From the NCBI RefSeq assembly GCF_030252425.1, contig NZ_CP126994.1:1116001-1180000 (forward strand): 64,000 bases of DNA, given 5' to 3'. The notes under the pieces were generated by a model, which had not been told where the DNA came from, did no database searches, and saw nothing but the letters and a program-made list of their open reading frames with translations. The stretch comes from Acidisoma sp. PAMC 29798. Its GTDB lineage: Bacteria; Pseudomonadota; Alphaproteobacteria; Acetobacterales; Acetobacteraceae. Both the position numbers and the translations under genes were made by a program. Within the stretch, counting starts at the first letter, position 1. Every line of letters begins with the position of its first letter. Positions 9,097 to 16,666 of the stretch are shown here, in pieces.

Positions 9097-9118
9097 ATGG
9101 CACGCGAAGGCGTGCCAT
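9097..9118 (+). terminator. Hairpin after the sugar operon
   Basis: Perfect 9-bp stem ATGGCACGC with loop GAAG and GCGTGCCAT, 44 nt after the isomerase stop. There is no U-run, so it may be a transcript-stabilising 3' end rather than a simple intrinsic terminator. The rest of 9054-9349 shows no supportable gene. Confidence 0.4.
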
Positions 9119-9349
9119 CCACGTCTTGCTGCTTGATTGAGGAGGGTGGCTGCAATGTCCCATACTCAACCAGGACGGTCGGATAGTCCGTATCCCGCAG
9201 CCACTCGGTAGGACATTCTCGACCAGGGGAAATAGTGCGGGCCGCGTGGTGGGTCGTCTCACACACTGCGCTGGGTCGTCACGCTTGGTGTGACTGCTTC
9301 TCTCTTGCTTCCGGCGCCCACTTCGGACGCGGCTAGAAGTTTATTCACT

Positions 9350-9408
9350 CATTGATTTCCTTGGCGGACCCGACGCGATTCGAACGCGTGACCTTTGCCT
9401 TCGGAGGG
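9350..9408. repeat. attL: left copy of the tRNA-Arg direct repeat
   Basis: 59 bp matching 30540-30598 with one mismatch (position 9360); 9361-9408 is identical. It holds only the 3' half of the tRNA (T-arm, acceptor 3' strand, part of the anticodon arm) and then diverges at 9409, so it is not a tRNA gene. It is the displaced chromosomal tRNA end left by integration. Confidence 0.88.
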
Positions 9409-9512
9409 TTTAACCGATGGATTGCCCTTCTTTGAAACGAGTTGCGGAAGGTGTCAATTTACTGAAATTCCTACGAAAACAGCTTGCCCTTCATTGCGAG
9501 GGAATGCTCCGA

Positions 9513-9557
9513 GTTGCCTAGACCTGCTACCTATGTGTTACCTAGAGTCTAGGTAGC
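9513..9557. promoter_or_regulatory. Left cluster of putative integrase arm-type sites
   Basis: Repeats GTTGCCTAG (9513), GCTACCTA (9526), GTTACCTAG (9537) and inverted CTAGGTAGC (9549-9557) lie between attL and the integrase start. The GCTACCTA/G(T/C)TACCTAG pair with 11-nt period recurs at the other end of the element (30486-30505). Such repeats near both att sites are typical of integrase arm-binding sites. They may also let the integrase repress its own gene. Confidence 0.5.
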
Positions 9558-9567
9558 GAGGTGGGTT

Positions 9568-10836
9568 TTGGCGGAACGAAAGCGGATAGGCGTCCGGGAA
9601 ATCAAGGCGCTCCAGCCGAATGAAGAGGTCTGGGACGCCACTGTCACGGGTTTTGGGGCCAGGCGGCAGCGCAGTCCCGCAGTGGCCTATGTCCTGCTTT
9701 ATCGAACCAAGGAAGGCCGCCAACGCCGGCTGACAATCGGCCGGCATGGCGCTCCCTGGACGCCTGACGAAGCCCGTGATGAAGCGCGCCGGCTGCTGGG
9801 CGCCGTAGCGACAGGCGGGGATCCGGCGGGTGCAAAGAGTTCTGCCAGGCAAGCCAAGACGGTGGCGGAACTCTGTGACGCCTATATCGAGGACGCTGCC
9901 TCCGGCCGCATCCTCACGCGCCGCGGGGTCGCGAAGAAGGCCACCACCATCGAGACCGACCGCAGCCGAATCAGCGGGCACATCAAGCCGCTTATAGGCG
10001 CCCTCAAGGTGCCGGCTGTCAGTCGCGACGATGTCGAGGCGTTCATGTACGACATCGCTGCCGGCAAAGGCGCCGGGAAGGCCAAGACGGGCAAGAAGCG
10101 CGGCCTGTCGAATATTAGGGGCGGGAAGGGGGCCGCGACCCGAACCCTGGGGCTATTGGGTGCGATCTTCACCTATGCCGTTCGAAACCAACTGCGGGCG
10201 GACAACCCGGTTCACGGCCTCCTGCGCTTCGCGGACGGTAGGCGGGAACGCCGGCTGAGTGAGGCAGAATATGCCGCACTCGGGACGGCCCTCGACCTCG
10301 CCGTCGAAGCGAAGATTTGGCCGCCAGCGATAGCCGCTGCCCGCTTCCTGGTGCTCACGGGTTGGCGGAGCGGGGAGGCGACCGGGTTGCGTTGGGATGA
10401 GGTGGATGTGTCTCGGCGAACAGCGCGCTTGGCTGACACGAAGAGCGGCTTCTCGATTCGGCCCCTATCCGAGGATGCCTGCGCAATTCTGCGCGCACAG
10501 ACGAAGGCGGGCGACCTTGTGTTTCCCGCATCGCGAGGCAAGGGAAAGATGTCCGGTTTTCCAAGCGTATGGGAGCGGATAATAGGGCTCGGCGGAATCA
10601 GTGCCGAGATAACGCCCAACGTCTTGCGACATTCTTTTGCGTCTCTCGCCAGCGACCTGGGCTACTCCGAGGCGTCCATCGCCGCGCTCGTCGGCCACAA
10701 GCGCCACAGCATCACGTCGAGGTACGTCCACGCCGCCGATGCCATCTTGCTGGCTGCAGCGGACGCGGTGGCAGAGAAGACTGTCTCGCTGATGGAGGAG
10801 GCGTGCGGCGTCAGCCCACAGAGTAGTAAGGCTTAA
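9568..10836 (+). CDS. int: Tyrosine site-specific integrase
   Basis: Phage-type tyrosine recombinase of 422 aa that integrates the element at tRNA-Arg. It has an N-terminal arm-binding domain of the DUF4102 type (about residues 1-90), a SAM-like core-binding domain (about 95-215) and a C-terminal catalytic domain. Catalytic residues seen are R267 (TGWRSGE), R354 (NVLRHSF), H377 (LVGHKRH) and nucleophile Y386 (SRYVHAAD). The first His of the H-x-x-R box is Asn (N351). It starts at TTG 9568 with AGGTGGG upstream; no ATG is suitably placed. Confidence 0.93.
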   Translation: MAERKRIGVREIKALQPNEEVWDATVTGFGARRQRSPAVAYVLLYRTKEGRQRRLTIGRHGAPWTPDEARDEARRLLGAVATGGDPAGAKSSARQAKTVAELCDAYIEDAASGRILTRRGVAKKATTIETDRSRISGHIKPLIGALKVPAVSRDDVEAFMYDIAAGKGAGKAKTGKKRGLSNIRGGKGAATRTLGLLGAIFTYAVRNQLRADNPVHGLLRFADGRRERRLSEAEYAALGTALDLAVEAKIWPPAIAAARFLVLTGWRSGEATGLRWDEVDVSRRTARLADTKSGFSIRPLSEDACAILRAQTKAGDLVFPASRGKGKMSGFPSVWERIIGLGGISAEITPNVLRHSFASLASDLGYSEASIAALVGHKRHSITSRYVHAADAILLAAADAVAEKTVSLMEEACGVSPQSSKA

Positions 10837-11014
10837 TGCTCAAATCGACATATCGGCCTTTGGATGTTGCTTGCAAAAGACCTTGATAGACGCTCGGGGG
10901 AACGTTGAAATAGGTATAAGACTTGTTGCCATCTCGGTAGAGGATAATTAGGCGTCGTGCTGTGAGATTATAATCGGCACTTGCGATTGCCGTTGAACTT
11001 GGGAAAAGCGGCAT
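10811..11014 (-). CDS. KTSC-domain protein
   Basis: Small protein of 67 aa. The family pattern is visible: STAIASADYNL, a beta-rich YRDGNKSYTYFNVPPSVY, then LLQATSKGRYVDLSIKPYY, corresponding to the KTSC region (here TSKGRYV). KTSC proteins are short, of unknown function and often phage or plasmid encoded. SD AAGGAT precedes the ATG at 11014. The 3' end overlaps the integrase 3' end by 26 nt on the opposite strand. Confidence 0.7.
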   Translation of the reverse strand: MPLFPSSTAIASADYNLTARRLIILYRDGNKSYTYFNVPPSVYQGLLQATSKGRYVDLSIKPYYSVG

Positions 11015-11096
11015 CTTTGATCCTTATTTCTGCCTGCGGGCCGCAACGCCAGGGCCGCCACCATTCTGCTCGATAAACTCGTCGCCGGCCTCCGTG

Positions 11097-11303
11097 TCAC
11101 TGGAAGTGCTCATTTAAGGCCTGCTCCACCATTGCAAGATGCTCTTCCAATGCCAGGCGCGTGCTGACTGTGCTTTCCAAGCGCCCGTGTCCGTAGTCTG
11201 CCCAGGTCCTCAGCTTGCCATCTCGAAGCTGTTGCAACTCCCACCTGAGGCGTAGCCTGCGGTGCTCCCATCTGGAGAGAACCGGGGTAGATGTCGCGCT
11301 CAT
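11097..11303 (-). CDS. Hypothetical protein, helical, 68 aa
   Basis: Not recognised. The ATG at 11303 overlaps the stop of the upstream gene as ATGA, supporting translation. The sequence is charged and helical (WEHRRLRLRWELQQLRDGK ... LALEEHLAMVEQALNEHF) with no signal peptide, so it is probably cytoplasmic. It belongs to the leftward cargo group of the integrated element. Confidence 0.6.
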   Translation of the reverse strand: MSATSTPVLSRWEHRRLRLRWELQQLRDGKLRTWADYGHGRLESTVSTRLALEEHLAMVEQALNEHFQ

Positions 11304-11548
11304 TGCCCGTTCCTAGTTGCTCGGTCACCTTCGGCCTTGGCGTCTTTCTCGCACTCGAATTGACCGCTTTCCGTCCGGCCAAACCAGCGCTCACCCTGGT
11401 AGTGGTAGACGTCGCTGTTCGTGTTCACCCACACGACGCGATCGTGGTGGCACGTGATGTCGGGCGACACGGCGGGATATTGCTTGTGCGCCAAAGCGGG
11501 CGCCGAGCAGAACGCGAGCGACAGGAAGGTGGCGATCAGTGTTTTCAT
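11300..11548 (-). CDS. Small exported protein, sunset-domain-like
   Basis: 82 aa from ATG 11548 (a TTG two codons upstream is possible). MKTLIATFLSLAFCSAPALA is a clear Sec signal peptide. The mature part carries WVNTNSDVYHYQGERWFG followed by E-x2-A and G-x-RA spacing. This matches a family of short periplasmic proteins with a W-x-N-T-x-S-x-V-Y-H-x2-G-x-R-W-(Y/F)-G pattern, whose function is not established. Cargo of the integrated element, coupled to the next gene by ATGA. Confidence 0.65.
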   Translation of the reverse strand: MKTLIATFLSLAFCSAPALAHKQYPAVSPDITCHHDRVVWVNTNSDVYHYQGERWFGRTESGQFECEKDAKAEGDRATRNGQ

Positions 11549-11649
11549 GACCAATTCCGTACGACATCGATACGATAAAGCGCCATTTGCCGATTGTCAC
11601 GCTATTTCCGCCGGAGGTGGTCACGGCTGGGTGACTGCTTGGGCGTTCC

Positions 11650-12786
11650 TTATGTGACTGCCGCCCGCTCACGCGGAGCCAGCGCCTCGTCGAGGAACCC
11701 CAGATGCAATTGATAATAGTGTCTGTAGGATGGCTGATCGTACCTCATCAAACTATCGAATAAAGGAGGGATAGGTGGATTATTAGCGACCGGCTGTCCA
11801 TCTATGTAGCGAATGAATTTGTCGATATGCGGTGGCTTGGGGCCATGCCAATGAACAATGTTCGCATCTGGATTGTGGCCGTAGAAAACACGCCAATTGA
11901 GTTCTGTCGGAAGTGGCGTCCAGATTGACTTGAAGACCATATTGAGGAGACCCTGATCGTAAGTCGCGCCCGTATTTCCAAAGTTGTAATACCCGCTTTC
12001 TTCCAGGGCTTGATGCAACTCCGGAGTTCGTCGGCGTAGTTCGGGCACGTTGATGACTAAAACACCGGAATTGAAAGCGTCCTGAACATGCGAAGGGGTC
12101 GGGGCCGATAAGTTGGCGACTTCCGCGACAGCTCCTATGATTTCAGGCTTGAAGTTCGAGTAATCAACCGACTTTAAGAACATGATGTCGCAGTCAGTGA
12201 ACAGGACATATTGGTCATGCGTTTCAACTTCAGCGATCTGAAGTGGCAGATAGTAGCCGCTCGCTGATACGGGGCTATATCCCGTCCCCTTATTACGATC
12301 GATTACGTCTTGGTCAAACAACCTCGCCCGAAACGGAACCTTTGTGTAGTGTATAGTAACGGCGTTGTCCTTGAGCCAATCGATCATTGGACTGGGGCCA
12401 CCATCATAGATGCAGTGTGGTGCTAGATCTGTGTTCAGACGGGCTGACGTGACCGCCGCTTTGATCATGTCGGCGAACCACGCTGTTGCGGCCTCATTAA
12501 AGCAGAAATACCACTTCAATTTTGGATTCACCGACGAGACGTCATCAGATCTGAGTGAAGACGGCTTGGACGGCCAGGGCGGATCGCCACCGGCCAATGC
12601 GAAAGCGCGGAACGCTTCATCGCCTCTGTCCTGCGGCGCTATAACGTCGGTCGCTTTGGCTAGGACAATCCGCGCACCAGGCAACATCTCGATTGAGATG
12701 GCCTCTCCATGCTGGACGCCCAGGTGATCGAGAACGTCCTGAGGGAGCGTTATGCCGCTCGCGACAACAACCTTAACAGCATTCAT
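11650..12786 (-). CDS. AbrB-like domain fused to a GT8-like glycosyltransferase
   Basis: 378 aa, one uninterrupted frame. Residues about 5-45 (VVVASGITLPQDVLDHLGVQ ... GARIVLAKA) look like a SpoVT/AbrB swapped-hairpin domain, normally a DNA-binding or antitoxin module. Residues about 91-325 look like a GT-A glycosyltransferase of the GT8 type: metal-binding DCD at 198-200 (VLFTDCDIMF), FNSGVLVINV (238-247), YDQGLLN (276-282) and the terminal HWHGPKPP (312-319). No signal peptide or membrane segment. It could modify a surface glycan or a host or phage component. Lies alone between two gaps in the leftward cargo of the element. The domain pairing is unusual. Confidence 0.7.
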   Translation of the reverse strand: MNAVKVVVASGITLPQDVLDHLGVQHGEAISIEMLPGARIVLAKATDVIAPQDRGDEAFRAFALAGGDPPWPSKPSSLRSDDVSSVNPKLKWYFCFNEAATAWFADMIKAAVTSARLNTDLAPHCIYDGGPSPMIDWLKDNAVTIHYTKVPFRARLFDQDVIDRNKGTGYSPVSASGYYLPLQIAEVETHDQYVLFTDCDIMFLKSVDYSNFKPEIIGAVAEVANLSAPTPSHVQDAFNSGVLVINVPELRRRTPELHQALEESGYYNFGNTGATYDQGLLNMVFKSIWTPLPTELNWRVFYGHNPDANIVHWHGPKPPHIDKFIRYIDGQPVANNPPIPPLFDSLMRYDQPSYRHYYQLHLGFLDEALAPRERAAVT

Positions 12787-12971
12787 GGCAGGCGTCCCGC
12801 TACCGTTATTTGCCAGCCTTCGATATCTGACCGGCTGATATCATGGGGTCAACTGCTGTTAGTCGACGCCTCTTTCAGTGCGGCGTGTCACCCCACCTTC
12901 CTGATCCTCACCCCCCGCGCCCCCGCCGTTTTCCGATACGAGCTCGCCGCCGGCCGCCTTCAGGCATGCTC

Positions 12972-13298
12972 CTACCTAGCGCACACGACAGCCTGCGTTT
13001 CGTCGTTCTTCCAGCAGGCTGGGTCAGCCGGCTCTCGGATGAATTTCCCCGGCAGGGCAATATCTCGACCACCAAAGCTATCGTAGCCCCAAGCAACGCC
13101 CGGCGTGTCCATGTTCAACATATGGGTGGGCTTGCCGGGAGCGGTCACCTGGAAGCTGCCGTCCGTGTCGGTCAGCGTGAATTCGCACGGGTAGGTGCCA
13201 TCGTCGGTCATGGTGCAGACGGCTCGCTTCGCCTCGGCCGCGCCTGCGGTAGCGCAGGTAAGCAGAACTGCGGCGCTGGTGATGAGACTGAACCTCAT
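12972..13298 (-). CDS. Exported hypothetical protein
   Basis: 108 aa with a Sec signal peptide (MRFSLITSAAVLLTCATAGA, cut near AEA) and three cysteines in the mature chain (CTMTDDGTYPCEF and PACW), plus a final one in VVCAR, compatible with disulfides. Its ATG overlaps the repressor stop as ATGA, so it is co-expressed with the repressor in the integrated state. That is a position typical of lysogenic-conversion genes. No function recognised. Confidence 0.65.
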   Translation of the reverse strand: MRFSLITSAAVLLTCATAGAAEAKRAVCTMTDDGTYPCEFTLTDTDGSFQVTAPGKPTHMLNMDTPGVAWGYDSFGGRDIALPGKFIREPADPACWKNDETQAVVCAR

Positions 13299-13525
13299 TC
13301 TGTAGCCCTCCTCAGCCTCACCCCAGCCCCGCCACCGTTCTCCGCCACGAACTCGATGCCGGCGGCCTCAAGGGCGGCGCGGATGGATTCTACTGTTCTC
13401 TCATACAGCGCGTCTCCTCGCTCGAGGCGGGTGACAGTTGTGGGGGACACACCAGCAGCATCAGCTAGATCTCTGACGCCCATCTGAAGCGCCGCGCGGG
13501 CCATTCGGCACTGAACTGCGTTCAA
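13295..13525 (-). CDS. XRE-type helix-turn-helix repressor
   Basis: 76 aa from TTG 13525, preceded by AGGG 7 nt away; another in-frame TTG lies at 13543. A single HTH_3-like domain fills most of the chain (CRMARAALQMGVRDLADAAG, then VSPTTVTRLERG). Short repressors of this pattern are common in alphaproteobacterial prophages. It transcribes away from the rightward early genes, and three matching palindromes lie next to its start, so it is the likely switch repressor of the element. The small size leaves no room for a RecA-type cleavage domain. Confidence 0.75.
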   Translation of the reverse strand: MNAVQCRMARAALQMGVRDLADAAGVSPTTVTRLERGDALYERTVESIRAALEAAGIEFVAENGGGAGVRLRRATE

Positions 13526-13528
13526 CCT

Positions 13529-13600
13529 GTTACCCTGTGACAAAGTTCTTGACTTACGCCAAGACTATGTCACGTTGTGACTACCTTGTCACCCTATGAC
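13529..13600. promoter_or_regulatory. Three 13-bp operators between repressor and early operon
   Basis: GTTACCCTGTGAC (13529-13541), GTCACGTTGTGAC (13569-13581) and GTCACCCTATGAC (13588-13600) share the form GT(C/T)AC-NNT-(A/G)TGAC and are near-perfect palindromes. The first sits at the repressor translation start; the other two lie over the rightward promoter area. A possible -35 TTGACT is at 13549-13554, but no confident -10 was found. The layout resembles a lambdoid operator region. Confidence 0.6.
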
Positions 13601-13663
13601 AGGCGGCCGAGCAAGGTGCTGGACACACCAGGCCCGGCCTCACCTCAAGCTGGGAGCAACCCC

Positions 13664-13939
13664 ATGCCTAAAGCTGCAAGCACGCCTACCACACCAGAGC
13701 GGCAACCGCTTACCCCGCCGCCACCCATCAGAAACTCCACCCGCCCACTTTCCACCGACCAGCCCTTTTCCCGCCTTGTCGACCGGCTGCTCTACACCGC
13801 TTCGGTCAACGGGTGGGTCGCGCTGCTGTTCGAGGGTGCGGCTGATGCGACTGACGATGAGATCGCTCCGCATCTCGCGGCCGGCTTGGCTGCTCCGCTT
13901 GCCGCCAGCCGCGTTCTTGCCGGGCGGGTGGTGTCTTGA
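13664..13939 (+). CDS. Hypothetical protein, first early gene
   Basis: 91 aa from ATG 13664, preceded by GGGAGC. The N-terminal third is proline/threonine rich; the rest is helical (FSRLVDRLLYTASVNGWVAL and an alanine-rich C-terminus). Upstream codons in frame run through the operators and are unlikely to be translated. First gene of a rightward chain in which nearly every start overlaps the previous stop. Not recognised. Confidence 0.5.
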   Translation: MPKAASTPTTPERQPLTPPPPIRNSTRPLSTDQPFSRLVDRLLYTASVNGWVALLFEGAADATDDEIAPHLAAGLAAPLAASRVLAGRVVS

Positions 13940-14325
13940 GTGGCCGTCGCGGCGTAGGGCGCCGTAGCCTGATCGGTGGCGCCTCGATGCTCATCCTGGT
14001 GGCTGCCGAGGCCGGCATCGTCAAGGCTGAGGAATTGGACGGTGAGCTGCTGGCACTGTGCAGGGAAGCCGTGGAGAACCATGCCGAGAGCGTGCGGGCC
14101 GATGACTTCCTCGAGCAGCACGGGGGTGATGAGCAGGCGCATCAGGAGGCCATGTATGTGCGGGTCAATCGTTGGCACGAGGTCTGCGACCAGATTGCGG
14201 AGATCCCGGCCCGCACTCCTGAAGGCATGCGAGGCAAGGCAGCGGTGCTGGCCGACGTCATCGCACTGGAAAGCCCGATGGTCGCGTCGCTGTGCAGCGA
14301 CCTCCTGGGGAGGCACATCGGATGA
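13936..14325 (+). CDS. Hypothetical phage-type protein with N-terminal signal/anchor
   Basis: 129 aa, TTG start overlapping the preceding TGA (TTGA). The N-terminus GRRSLIGGASMLILVAAEAG is a twin-arginine-like, hydrophobic segment, so it may be exported or membrane anchored. The remainder is acidic and helical (ELLALCREAVENHAESVRAD). Part of the overlapping early chain of the element. No homologous family recognised. Confidence 0.5.
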   Translation: MSGRRGVGRRSLIGGASMLILVAAEAGIVKAEELDGELLALCREAVENHAESVRADDFLEQHGGDEQAHQEAMYVRVNRWHEVCDQIAEIPARTPEGMRGKAAVLADVIALESPMVASLCSDLLGRHIG

Positions 14326-14525
14326 CCGCGAAGATCATGACCGCGAAGGAGAAGGAACGGGCACTCCGCGAAGCGCTTCAGGAGGCCTTGGTCCTCGCCG
14401 AGATTATGGGGGCGCTCTCCAACGGCACGCATCGAGACAGCGATGAAGTGCCTTGCACTTGGGTTGGCTGGCTCGGGGAATGCATCTTCCGCGTCGCCCA
14501 GAAGATCGAAGGAGCCACAGCATGA
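14322..14525 (+). CDS. Hypothetical small protein, early operon
   Basis: 67 aa. The ATG overlaps the previous stop (ATGA) and its stop overlaps the next start in the same way. Sequence begins MTAKIMTAKEKERALREALQ, a charged helix, then CTWVGWLGECIFRVAQKIEG. Cytoplasmic; function unknown. Its place in a strictly coupled chain is the main evidence that it is a gene. Confidence 0.5.
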   Translation: MTAKIMTAKEKERALREALQEALVLAEIMGALSNGTHRDSDEVPCTWVGWLGECIFRVAQKIEGATA

Positions 14526-15118
14526 CCGCGCGCACAAAAAAGGGCCTTCATACTGTGAAGACCCCTAGCGACAAGGAGGGTATCGGATTTACCGACAACC
14601 GGCGCAATTTTCGACCCAATGAAATCAATGGGTTGCCCTCCGTCGATACCCTCAACACTGTTGAGGCCCCCTGCGCAATTCCCCGCATGCCCTCCATCCT
14701 TGAGATGGGGAAGCTGATTCGTGCCATCTGCGACGCCCACCATCGGGCCGACGAGGAGGAGACCGCTCTCCATAACACCCAAGGAACCGCCGCTCAGTCC
14801 AGCGTTCTCACACGCATCAAGGAACTGGCTTCCGATCGCGAGGACGCCTTGACCGACTTGGCCATGTGTTTGCCTGCCGTTTCGGTGGGTGACGCGGCGG
14901 TCCACATCGTGATGGCGAAGAGCCTCGCGGAAGACCTGGAGAACAACGACTACGAGGATTTCTATAAATATCAGAAGCTGCGGCAACTGAACCGCCTTCT
15001 GGCCAGCGCCATGCCGATCGTTGCGGAGGCGGCAGGTGTCTCCGTTATGGAGATCGGCGGCGAGTGGATGGCGGGCGTGAAGGAGCGGCTATTCCCAGAG
15101 TTAGGAGGCGGCCTTTGA
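14522..15118 (+). CDS. Hypothetical protein, early operon
   Basis: 198 aa starting at the ATG in an ATGA overlap. Mostly helical and acidic, no signal peptide or membrane segment. It contains a central stretch RIKELASDREDALTDLAMCL and an acidic patch AEDLENNDYEDFYKYQKL. Not recognised. It ends at a strong AGGAGG (15102-15107) used by the next gene. Confidence 0.5.
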   Translation: MTARTKKGLHTVKTPSDKEGIGFTDNRRNFRPNEINGLPSVDTLNTVEAPCAIPRMPSILEMGKLIRAICDAHHRADEEETALHNTQGTAAQSSVLTRIKELASDREDALTDLAMCLPAVSVGDAAVHIVMAKSLAEDLENNDYEDFYKYQKLRQLNRLLASAMPIVAEAAGVSVMEIGGEWMAGVKERLFPELGGGL

Positions 15119-15324
15119 GAGCGACAAAAGGGAACGTCGTCTCACTGGATGCCGTCCGCAAAGCCAAGGCTGGTAAGGAGACGGCAACACGCAAAGGAGT
15201 GGATGGGCAATTCGTCGATACCTTTGCGGAGCTCACCCTCCTATGGAGCGGTCCCGAAGCCTACCGGAGGTTCTGCCGCAACCTCAGGGCGCAAGGCATA
15301 CCAGTCAAGGGCAGCCTCACATGA
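15115..15324 (+). CDS. Hypothetical small basic protein, early operon
   Basis: 69 aa from TTG 15115, which overlaps the preceding TGA and lies 7 nt after AGGAGG, a decisive ribosome site. An ATG-started longer reading at 15064 would overlap the upstream gene by 55 nt without a site. The protein is lysine/arginine rich at the N-terminus and has WSGPEAYRRFCRNLRAQGIP near the end. Function unknown. Confidence 0.5.
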   Translation: MRATKGNVVSLDAVRKAKAGKETATRKGVDGQFVDTFAELTLLWSGPEAYRRFCRNLRAQGIPVKGSLT

Positions 15325-15683
15325 GAACCCTTCTCTCATCCCGCCAATGGGTCTTTCAGAACGTTCAGGGGGATGCCTTTCACGTGTCAGACCGGAAAGC
15401 GTCAATCACCGAGATCGTGGCCGCCATCCTGTCCATCCAGGACCCTCCGCAACTTGAGGACACCGAAATGGAGCAGCTCAACGACACGGAGGGGCGCCTG
15501 CTCCAAAATCTGGCGGCGATCGAACCTGCCACGATGGCGGAGTTGTTGCTTAAAGCTGAACGGGCCGTGGCGGGTCTCCTCCAGTCGATTGAAGATGGCG
15601 ATCGGCATGAAGAAATCGAGCTTGGCGAAGCGATCTTGGGTGATCTCCGATACGCCATCAGGTCGCCTCGGAGGCTGAAATGA
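15321..15683 (+). CDS. Hypothetical acidic protein, early operon
   Basis: 120 aa, ATG in an ATGA overlap on both sides. Predicted helical and glutamate rich (LEDTEMEQLNDTEGRLLQNL and LLLKAERAVAGLLQSIEDGD). No known motif. Belongs to the coupled early chain. Confidence 0.5.
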   Translation: MRTLLSSRQWVFQNVQGDAFHVSDRKASITEIVAAILSIQDPPQLEDTEMEQLNDTEGRLLQNLAAIEPATMAELLLKAERAVAGLLQSIEDGDRHEEIELGEAILGDLRYAIRSPRRLK

Positions 15684-15862
15684 CCCAGCGCACCCTTCGC
15701 GAGATGCGCCCCACGATGCGCCAGCTTGCCGCCGTCGTGATCGAAACCCTACCGCGGCAGTCCTGGCCGCGCCGGTGGGAACTGCTCGGCCTGGCTGGCC
15801 AGATGGCCTGGCTGCGGGTGAAGATCGCTTGGTTCCTGCTGCTGGCCGGGCAGGGGTGGTGA
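15680..15862 (+). CDS. Hypothetical small protein with one hydrophobic segment
   Basis: 60 aa; ATG overlaps the previous stop. The C-terminal half (ELLGLAGQMAWLRVKIAWFL, then LLAG) is hydrophobic and may insert in or bind the inner membrane; the N-terminal half is basic. A small holin- or anchor-like role is possible but unproven. Confidence 0.45.
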   Translation: MTQRTLREMRPTMRQLAAVVIETLPRQSWPRRWELLGLAGQMAWLRVKIAWFLLLAGQGW

Positions 15863-15865
15863 GAG

Positions 15866-16666
15866 ATGGGGAATCTCGTCGCTTGCTCCGCCGCACCTAC
15901 TGCCGTTCAATCATCCGAACTGTATGGAGACGATCGCCTGATGGCGAAAGGCGCGCCTGGAACTAAGCGAGGGGCGCGAGGGGCGGCACCTCGCAGGCTA
16001 GATGAGCTCGAGGTTCTTTACGAGAAGGCTAGGTCGTGCCGGAAACGCCGGCCGCCCAACGTCGCTATCAGGTCCCTTGAGGAAGCTGTTGGTGATCCTC
16101 TTGTCAGGTCAGACTCACTCTTGGCTGAATCAATATGGGGGGTGACAAAGGCACCTCGGCCGTCCGTGCATCTACGCCGCTTGCGTGATGCCATCTATGG
16201 TTCCGAAATTGATGGTGTCGTTTCGATAATCGCTCATTCTAAAAAGAGGTTCGGCCTTACCGACACAATGGCTGCTGCCGAGGCAATCGTGTTACTCGCG
16301 CAACGCGGGACTTTTCTAGGCGGAAGCCATCCAAGGGATTTCAGGCGCTCGCTCGAGGTGGCGAGGAAGGCTTGGGGCGCGCGCGAGAAGCGTCTCGAAC
16401 CCCCCGATGGTTGGACAGGGCGCTTGCTGTTCGTCGTGCCTGTAGCCGGCGGATGGGTTAGGCACCCGGAAAAACCCTACCCTCAACTTGAGGCCGTGGG
16501 ATCTCTGGTGAAGGACACCTTTTATTGGCGGTCTAGAATCCGCGATGGCGACGTTACGCTAATTTCCCGATCGGAGGAAAAGCTCCCAACTAATGATGCT
16601 GATAATACGTCATCAATGACCTGCAACGAGAAATCAACAGCGCCCCGCAGGTGCAGAGATGAGTGA
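15866..16666 (+). CDS. Hypothetical protein, 266 aa
   Basis: ATG at 15866, 3 nt after the previous stop. A later ATG (MAKGAPGTKRGARGAA, 15941) is a credible alternative start, since the chain before it looks unstructured. The basic N-terminus and RRLDELEVLYEKARSCRKRR suggest nucleic-acid contact. The middle has a helical segment with GLTDTMAAAEAIVLLAQRGT. Codon use is less GC-biased than in the flanking genes. Not recognised. Confidence 0.5.
   Translation: MGNLVACSAAPTAVQSSELYGDDRLMAKGAPGTKRGARGAAPRRLDELEVLYEKARSCRKRRPPNVAIRSLEEAVGDPLVRSDSLLAESIWGVTKAPRPSVHLRRLRDAIYGSEIDGVVSIIAHSKKRFGLTDTMAAAEAIVLLAQRGTFLGGSHPRDFRRSLEVARKAWGAREKRLEPPDGWTGRLLFVVPVAGGWVRHPEKPYPQLEAVGSLVKDTFYWRSRIRDGDVTLISRSEEKLPTNDADNTSSMTCNEKSTAPRRCRDE

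Noticed and set aside
9361-9408. Second tRNA-Arg gene
   Set aside because: Only the 3' half is present and the sequence diverges at 9409; it is the att repeat, not a gene.
11110-11394. 94-codon minus-strand frame overlapping two small cargo genes
   Set aside because: The two genes in the other frames are ATGA-coupled and one has a signal peptide; this frame has neither.
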